From Ectobius pallidus (lineage: Eukaryota; Arthropoda; Insecta; Blattodea; Ectobiidae), in assembly GCA_964059195.1 (NCBI GenBank), contig CAXKWD010000001.1, positions 214,590,484 through 214,654,483 of the forward strand: a DNA stretch of 64,000 nt. Direction: 5' to 3'. The notes under the pieces were generated by a model that saw only the letters and a program-made list of their open reading frames with translations, did not search any database and was not told the origin of the DNA. The position numbers and the translations under genes were made by a program. Of this stretch, positions 57,026-64,000 are shown piece after piece (position 1 is the stretch's first letter; each line of letters opens with the position of its first letter).

Positions 57026-57146
57026 GAACTATGCCCTCATTGGACAAAAATGAAGTTTATTAAAATAAATACTACTATTACAGTCTACATGTACTATAGG
57101 TAGATGATCGAGAATCGATTTCGCGTTTTAACATAAATAGGCCTAC

Positions 57147-57615
57147 ACCGTATAAACCTGATTCTTAATCATTCATCGACAGCTATATCGTATTTAGACT
57201 TTTCATAATTCCATTATTAACAACGAAGTTCCTTTTTTCTTCTTCTTCTTTCTTTTTGCATTTTTTTTTAAATGTTAGGAGTCAGGGCTGTCATGTCCTA
57301 GGATATTTTACGTTGTAAGAGGAACAAAATGAATCCATAGAGCAAAAACCTCCTAGTAAAAGTGGCTTCGCCAAAGTACAAAGACACAAGTACTCAGCCC
57401 AAACACGTCACACCATCAACATCCCCTACGGATGTACATAAGGGCACAATAGGTATACACACATCACATATAGTTACCAAAATTTCGTCTGACCGGAGGT
57501 TTAGGCTTAATTGCTTGGCACTCCGGGGGTAAGGGTGGGCACAAAAAAAAATAATAAATAAAATGTCCCCTCTATAAACAGGTAAAAGATTTCGTTGTTA
57601 TTTATTAACACCCTG
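57147..57615. mobile_element. CAGGGTGTT-family MITE, copy 4, with an insertion
   Basis: The right TIR is complete (GTTATTTATTAACACCCTG then TA), the left part is missing. The sequence breaks after AAAAGTGGCTT (57368) and resumes at ATGTCCCCTCTATAAACAGG (57563). Confidence 0.8.
57369..57562 (+). mobile_element. 194-bp retrotransposon-like insertion with A-rich tail
   Basis: Ends in GGGTGGGCACAAAAAAAAATAATAAATAAA, the tail type of a non-LTR element or SINE, and is bounded exactly by comparison with intact sister MITEs. The source family is not otherwise present in the window. Confidence 0.6.
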
Positions 57616-57617
57616 TA

Positions 57618-58008
57618 TAAGAAGGATGCATGGTAAACACATAATAATTATAAATTGCATATATAATGTACATCCTCAATAAGATGTCAGATTTGTTCTC
57701 GCCGCCATTATAACATTTTCTTATAATGCACGTACATGAAAGAATAAAAAACAAGATAGCGTGACTGTTGGGGAAAAAAAAACTGAAAAGAAGGGACAAG
57801 AGAGCGGAGATTAGAATGAATAAAACTCAGCTAATACACTAAGTGAGGCGATAACGTTTGAATCGCCGGTAATGGCGCAATCACCAAGTATTCACGTCCA
57901 ATTAGTCTTGTTAAGTTTTTATCCATGTCTGACAGACTTTGAGGCCATGGCCATCTGATGTAGGATTACAAAAAAACGAAAAGCAAGGCATCTCTAAAAA
58001 CCGGACAT
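57618..58008. other. Unassigned; 57840-57960 GC-richer
   Basis: 57840-57960 has no repeat partner and more balanced composition than its flanks. No exon recognised. Confidence 0.3.
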
Positions 58009-58773
58009 GACACTGATTTTTAAAAGGCATATAAAGATGAAGTAAATTATTATTACTTCAGCTGTGTTTATACTCCTTTTAGCTACGAGGCCATATCAGG
58101 AGTTCGGGTCAGTGTCTATACAGCAGGGTAGGCCATGAAACTAATGATTGTCAATTGTTTCTGTTAATGGTGTATTTTTATGGAGTAAATTTCAACTGAT
58201 ATTGGTTTTAAAAGGCTTATAGAGTTGATGCAAATTATTATTATTATTTCAGTTGTGTTTATACTCCTTTTAGCTAAAAGGTCATATCAGGAGTTCGGGA
58301 TCTGTGTCTAGACAGTAGGGTAGGCCATGGAAGTATTGATGTATTTTTATGGGGTAAATTTCAACTGATATTGATTTTAAAAGGCATATAAAGTTGATGT
58401 AAATTATTGTTATTATTATTATTATTATTATTATTTCAGTTGTGTTTATACCCCTTTTAGCTACGAGGCCATATCAGAGAGTTCGGGATCTGTGCCTAGA
58501 CAGTAGAGTAGGCCATGGAACTATTGGATGTCAACTATCTACTATTATTGGTGTAATATTATGGAGTAAATTTCAACTGATATACATTTGAATGGATATG
58601 ATACAGGAATAAATGGTGAGGATGATTCATGGTATGTAAATATATAATTCGGCATTTGCCTTTACGACTGGAGAAACCATGAAAAAATCCATGTCAAATT
58701 GGCCTTCCCCGGGATTTGAACCTGGGACCTCCCGAATGCGAGTCCAAGACGTTCCCATCTCGGCCACCTCGCT
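58009..58773 (-). repeat. SINE-A with triplicated 3' module
   Basis: A full head and B box (minus: AGCGAGGTGGCCGAGATGGG, GGTTCAAATCCCGGGG) at 58773-58690 lead into one body, followed by two further copies of the ~190-bp 3' module. The tail motif ACACAACTGAAATAAT recurs at about 58440, 58252 and 58061. Confidence 0.9.
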
Positions 58774-58951
58774 CGATTAGAAAAGTTATGTGATGCATCA
58801 CACCCGATAGGCCTACTTATTTACGTGAATTTCATTCTCCATTATTTATTTACAGAAATTAATTATATCAATAACCTCTTTAATTACTTGTCATAGCAAA
58901 TTCTATGTCCAGTTACTTGCAACTTCCAAAATCCTAAATGAATACTGCAAA

Positions 58952-59640
58952 ATGGGCGTACGGTAAGGGGGGGGGGGTTCAGGGGGTTGAAACCCCTCCC
59001 GAAATATCTGCAATATTTTGAAGATTATAAATCATGGAACGAAGTTTAAAAAAAAACTGTGATTCGGTTGTTACATATTTTACAATTTCGTACATATCAA
59101 AGCATTATTTAAGATTTATCGTAATTTATTAAGATTCAAATTTCAAAACCTCGTGGTATTGATAGTTTTTCAGCTTAATAACAGTGATGTATTAGGCTAC
59201 TAGTAAACAAAAATCCCTTTGGAATCTCTCAAACGACAACTCGAATATTCCCGCCAAAATTCATCAACCTGTTTGTAAAGCCAACAGTAATCACGAGCTC
59301 ATCACAAAATTATCATGAAGTAATCGGCATTAATCGGGTTTTTCCACCGGTGGATTTACAGATGACTTTAAAAAGGTGCCCTATGCACCATACAGCATTA
59401 TGATAATTTTTCAAAAAAAGCTTTTATTTATAGACTCTAGTTTAAACGAGAAATGGATAGAATCTCAAGAAAAACAGTTTCAAAGACTGAGCTGCATATT
59501 AATTTATTACAGTGTATTAATCATCACAGTACAACTGTTTAGAAATTAAAAAAGTAATAATTCACAATGTGTGCAACGACATGGAGCCGAGACGACTTTA
59601 CATTGAACCCCTCCCGAACAAAATTTCACCGTACGCCCAT
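58952..59640. mobile_element. hAT-like element, ATGGGCGTACGGT ends
   Basis: ATGGGCGTACGGT at both ends in inverted orientation; TGCAAA lies at both flanks (one-base offset), a decayed duplication. The G-rich subterminal block TTCAGGGGGTTGAAACC recurs in a partial copy at 62826-63100. Confidence 0.75.
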
Positions 59641-60536
59641 GTGCAAACAATATTGTTGTCATGAGAACTGAACTGCATTTGATGAATTCCATGTAGGCCT
59701 ACTTTTTCAGAAATTATATAATTTTTCAAGGGAAGGGATGGTTTGTTTGAATTTTAACGTTGTCCGTGTTTCTTTCCGGGTTGAAGTGGGTGTGTGTAGG
59801 CAAAATTTCGTGAAAATTGGTCAAAGCGTGTAGATTTGTATAGGGAACATACGTAGACTACATACGAGGCGTGTCCATAAAGTAAGTTTCCCTGGGGCCG
59901 TTTACAGAAACAAAACACAATTTCAAGGAAATATTTATTGCAACAGACACAGCAAGTGTTCAGCTATTTTTCAACATATTCGCCATCGGAATTGAGATAC
60001 TTGTCACACTGTGGGACTAACTTTTGAATACCTGTGTCGAAATGTGCCGCCAGGGATTTGAACCACCGTGTGACAACCACCTTCGCCCCTCTGTCATTCT
60101 TTGTCATTTCGAGAGGTGTAGGAAAAGATGGAAATCACTGAGAGTGAGGTCAGGGCTATAGGGTGGATGTTTAAACATCTCCCAGCCTAAGTTCTGCAGG
60201 AGTCTTGCTATGAGGGTTTAAACATCCACCCTACAGCCCGGACTTCGGTCCCAGTGATTTTCATCTTTTCCTACACCTCAAGAAATGACAGGGAATGATA
60301 GAGAGGCGAAGGGGGTCGCCACCTACGACATAGGTGTTGAAAAGTTAGTTCGACGGTATGACAAATGTCTCAATTCCGGTGGCGAATATGTTGAAAAATA
60401 GCTGAACACTTGCTGTGTCTGTTGCAATAAATATTTCCTTGAAATTGTCTTTTGTTTCTGTAAACGGCCCCAGAGAAACTTACTTTACGGATGCGCCTCG
60501 TACATACATACACACACACTTTCGGTTTTATATAGG
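59641..60536 (-). mobile_element. Helitron 5' part interrupted by a mariner
   Basis: 59645-59872 and 60503-60536 on the minus strand match the 5' region of 31037-31260 (GTGTGTATGTATG, CAAATCTACA, TCCCTTGAAAAATTATATAA). The mariner 59875-60500 splits it. Confidence 0.7.
59875..60500. mobile_element. Fold-back mariner element
   Basis: CGAGGCGTGTCCATAAAGTA at left; CGAGGCGCATCCGTAAAGTA at right in reverse complement; TA outside. Both arms run inward to about 60180/60215. The right arm carries ...RRYDKCLNSGGEYVEK then a stop, the mariner transposase C-terminus; the left arm carries the same in reverse. Confidence 0.9.
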
Positions 60537-61249
60537 CCTAATAGATAGTAAGAGGTGCTGCTTGAATAGTTTGAAGTTGCCTTCTGTTCACAGCATCCCT
60601 CAACCTTCGCAGGATAAATCACCCAAAAGATAGTATACAAATATGTGAAATAAATACAATATCGTGGTAGGAACAAATGAAAACTGGAAAACAGCCTAAT
60701 CATTATGTTAACTATTTTCTTTGCAGTCCGGCATAGATTTATAATTTGCTTGAGAAATTGAGCTTCAAGCATTTAATCACACGGCAGTAATTCCTAAAAC
60801 TGAAGTCTCCTTGATTCTGAAAATAATTTCTTTGATTAGGAATTATCTTGTTTCTGCTCGGAAAATGCGTTTAAATATTAAATGATTCTACACGAACACA
60901 TGCGAGATCGCTCAGCTTGCGTCTGGCTGGGGCGTCCTGTTGTTTATTGCAGGTCTGCAGATCCTGTAGCCCGCGTCTGCAGTTAATTGCGGTCACTAAC
61001 TCACGTTCCTGCAAACGGCGCGTGCGTCAAGACGCCGGGATTAAGTCAAGGCAATTAGCCGGTGTCTGTCTGTCTCTGTGAATTAAAAAAAAAAAAAAAA
61101 AAAAAAAACACATCAGCATGCGTTGCCTCACTGTAATATTAACTCGACTATAATTTGGGGTGAAACACATTTTGAAAGTCACGCGAATAACCTGGCGGAA
61201 TTAGACAAAACTAGTATACGAATGAGAAATAATTCAAATAAAAATGCTT
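60537..61249. other. Single-copy stretch with a CpG-rich core
   Basis: 60895-61080 is clearly GC/CpG-rich with TAATTG/TTAATT words and matches nothing else here, resembling a conserved non-coding element or promoter-proximal DNA. On the minus strand GGAAC|GTGAGT at about 61000 could be a donor. A poly(A) run is at 61086-61107 and a CRTAKK repeat copy at 60688-60745. Confidence 0.35.
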
Positions 61250-61385
61250 GTCACATTCGGGAGGTCCCAGGTTCAAATCCCGTGGCTGGCCAATTTTACA
61301 TTTTTTTCCCACGGTTTCCTCAGCCGTAGAGGCAAATGTGGAATTGGATATTTACTTACCATGACCCATTCTCGTTATTTTATCA
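61250..61385 (+). repeat. SINE-A 5' fragment
   Basis: CGGGAGGTCCCAGGTTCAAA, GTTTCCTCAGCCGTAGAGGC and GATATTTACTTACCATGA match SINE-A from the B box on; the start and tail are missing. Confidence 0.8.
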
Positions 61386-61884
61386 CTAAAGGGATGCAGT
61401 TAACTAGTCAAACACACGAAATAAATTAGAAGAAGCAGATATAGTTGTAGTTTGTAGAGTAGAAGCTGAGGCACACCGATGTACAACGTGAAGTGAAAAT
61501 TTACATGATACCTGTGAGCTTCAGTTTAGTAGATTAGAAGTTAACTCGTAGCTTAGTAGTCTAACAGAAGTAGATAGAAGGGTAACCATTATCTTAGTTA
61601 TTATTAGTAGTTAGTAGTTTTGTAAGTCTTAACTACTGGATTCCAGTAGTGTAGTTGTGCAAAATGAAAATGTAACACAAATAGAAAATGTAATATTGTA
61701 AACAAGAATTTCTGTGAAATTGTAAAATTCCACAAATAACAAATAAAGGAAGAAGTAAAATCACGATGAATATTAGGTCCTGTTTTAAATAATCAGATAC
61801 CAGGACATAAGATTCACGGATATTATTTTTAGGTAGATTTCGAAGAAAAATCTATCTATTGCAATATTCTAATTTTGGTCTGAC

Positions 61885-61885
<1 letters not shown>

Positions 61886-61961
<76 letters not shown>

Positions 61962-61962
61962 G
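61886..61962 (+). repeat. (AAT)n microsatellite
   Basis: About 25 uninterrupted AAT triplets. The flanking DNA (61386-61885 and 61963-62825) is unassigned. Confidence 0.95.
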
Positions 61963-62825
61963 GTTTCATTTTGCCTGGCAGAGTTTCTGTGAAACCATAG
62001 GACAATGGTCCTATACAGTCTAAATAATGTACTTATACTACAATTATAATTCTATAACACTCACTGGCATAATTTTCTCCTTTCAATTAATATCATATCC
62101 CATTAAAAGCCTTCTTTTACCTTCGGCGATCTAAAAATACTATGACATCTATTGAAATAAATCTTCTGGTACGATAGAAACTACATTTATGACAATGGGG
62201 ATTTGAAATGGAATAACTCTAATGAAGATGGACAATGCAGTAAATTATCAGCAGAGGTAGCATGGGTTTGCAAATAATAAAAAAAAAAAAAAAACTAGAC
62301 AGCAGGTAATTAGGGATGTCTGAATAGGAAATGGGACTCAATCAACACTAAATTAATAGCGTTGGCGTTTTATAACCTGGCAATTCTGATTCTGAATGAA
62401 CCCATTGTTGAAAATTTGTCGTTGGATATGGGGAGGCTTTGACTCTCAGCTGTTGTGTGGGTAACTTCAGAAATATGTAGTGAATACACGCGTGGGGGGA
62501 ATGTTGGTGCGAGGAGGGAAATTAGTAATAAATTGTCTTCCTTCAGGAACTGGACTGACCTTTCTTAAATGGCAACGCAGCAGTTTAATAAGCGCATGCG
62601 TTATCACTAAAAAAATTCCTGTACGTATACGTATTCTTAATTTGGTTTCCGTACCTTTTGAATGAGATTCAAGTACGGCAACAGATTATGAATGTAAAAA
62701 TTACTGGAAAAATAGAATACAAGATCACCTCAACAATTCGTAACAATTATAAATCTAGCCGTAATTCCTTATATGTCAACACAATAATTCTTCGTAGGCC
62801 TATCATTATCTATTTGTCTTTATAC

Positions 62826-63100
62826 CATGGGCATACAGTGTGGGGGGGTTCAGGGGGTTGAAACCTCCCCCCCGAAATGTCTGCAATATTTTTAAGATTA
62901 TAACATCAAGTTAGGAAATAAAAAAAAATACTGGATTGGTTGTTACATATTTTACAATTTCGTAAACATCAAAGCATTATTTAAGATTTAACGTAATTTA
63001 TTTAAGATTTAAATTACAAAACGGCGTGGTGTTCAGGTTAATAACATGATCTACTTCTAATAAATAAAACTTATTTCGGAATCTCTCAGACGGTGGTCGC
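62826..63100 (+). mobile_element. ATGGGCG-family hAT-like fragment
   Basis: ATGGGCATACAGTG, then GGTTCAGGGGGTTGAAACC and the CTGCAATATTTTTAAGATTA interior match the left part of 58952-59640. The right end was not found. Confidence 0.7.
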
Positions 63101-63439
63101 AAATATGTCATACGTGTTGGCTGAAAAGCGTTGTCCATTCCATCTCTTACATTGGCAGCCATGTGCGAAAAAATCAATAACCTCTTCTGCGCAAGTGCAT
63201 AGCCTACTAGGTGGCAGGAGAGTTCACGAACAGCTATAAAGCTCCCAAAATGGCTGCAGCGTACTTGTTAAAATTACTATTTCACAAATATTAACGCTTG
63301 TCTAAAAAAAATGTGTAGGTTATGATACACGTGCTAAAATGATTTTATTTTACTCGTAGGATTGCTTCATTCGCCCTTAGAGGCTCGTTCCAAAAACATA
63401 CCTACTCGAAGAATAAAATCACTTTTAACTCTTGTATCA

Positions 63440-63705
63440 TAAATATTTCAAGAACGTAGGTTCAAATCTCGCGGCAATCAAATTTGACATGCGTTTTTTC
63501 ATGGTTTCCCCAGTCGTAAAGCCAAATGCCGAATTGGTTATTTACATACTATGAATCATCCTCACCATTTCATTCTGTATCATAACCATTTAAATTGATA
63601 TCAATTGAAATTTACGCCATTAAAATACACCGAAATAATTGACAAGCAATATTTCCATGGCCTACCCTACTCTATAGACACAGATCCCGAACTCCTGACG
63701 TTGGA
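63440..63705 (+). repeat. SINE-A copy fused to SINE-B 3' part
   Basis: From GTAGGTTCAAATCTCG to GATCCCGAACTCCTGA it is SINE-A; the sequence then changes without a tail into SINE-B at about 63706. Confidence 0.8.
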
Positions 63706-64000
63706 GTTTTTCAATTGCCCTAATCCTTCTGGTGACTCAGCCTCTAACAGAAATGAGTACCAGGAGCAATCCTGGGGGTAAAGGCGGCCGGTGCGTAAGG
63801 CTGATAACCGTACCACCTTCACGTGCCGAATGTCCAAAATCTTGGAGCCTCAACCTCCTGGAACACTAAGGGCCTCCACGGCCACTTTAATTTACTTTAC
63901 TCTACAAATTTTATGAATGACAAAGCTGTCAAGCTGATTTTATAAAACCAAATTCGACACCAACCTGGGGGTAAAGGCGGCCGGTGGGTAAGGCTGACAA
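63706..64000 (+). repeat. SINE-B 3' part and start of another piece
   Basis: GTTTTTCAATTGCCCTAATC, CCTGGGGGTAAAGGCGGCCG and GAGCCTCAACCTCCTGGAAC match SINE-B. A second CCTGGGGGTAAAGGCGGCCG starts at 63966 and runs off the window. Confidence 0.85.

Noticed and set aside
59875..60500. Two independent mariner insertions in opposite orientation
   Set aside because: Only one pair of outer TA sites, and the arms converge on a short spacer; a single fold-back element explains it better.

Overview
This is AT-rich, repeat-saturated insect genomic DNA, most likely from a cockroach or termite (Blattodea). I infer this from the density of tRNA-derived SINEs, Tc1/mariner, hAT-like and Helitron elements, from the non-LTR retrotransposon endings (a C-terminal peptide containing FENRVLRKVFGPKRDENGDW), and from the recurring TAGGCCTA motif. 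None of it looks bacterial: there are no operons, long ORFs or ribosome binding sites. Almost all ORFs of 60 codons or more are chance frames inside transposon debris.

The one host gene I can identify is neuropeptide F (NPF), on the minus strand. Two small exons with good splice signals are visible. Positions 47725-47615 hold a 111-nt cassette exon (37 codons, phase 2 at both ends) encoding an NPF-like amphipathic peptide with the core ALKMLQLQELDRFYS. Positions 43140-43089 hold the next exon, which completes the split Arg codon and encodes the F-G-K-R amidation and cleavage site. The cassette matches in length and sequence the 37-residue insert known from the long NPF isoform of penaeid shrimp, so the locus probably makes a short and a long NPF by exon skipping. 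The exon with the signal peptide and the short-form core was not found, and would lie beyond the right edge. The last coding exon was not found with confidence.

Layout. 0.3-1.4 kb: a Tc1-like element carrying another repeat. 1.8-6.3 kb: Helitron and SINE remnants. 6.7-11.7 kb: two nested hAT-like elements loaded with later insertions. 12-26 kb: SINEs, non-LTR ends, MITEs and a pair of hAT-like MITEs. 26-34 kb: a tandem (TAA)n-plus-unique repeat, a TTAA-flanked element and further nested elements. 35-43 kb: Helitrons, a retrotransposon/repeat composite, SINE and mariner pieces, and a Harbinger-like element enclosing a hAT enclosing a Helitron. 43-48 kb: the NPF exons and the intron between them, with a perfect 32-bp hairpin. 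48-64 kb: SINEs, two fold-back mariners, a Helitron, long inverted repeats and a SINE with a triplicated tail.

The most unusual genome-wide signal is the hexamer GGCCTA. Seven times in this window one copy of a repeat, or one arm of an inverted repeat, carries exactly six extra bases (GGCCTA after TA, giving TAGGCCTA) that its sister copy lacks. This suggests an active source of tiny insertions or transposon footprints at TA sites.
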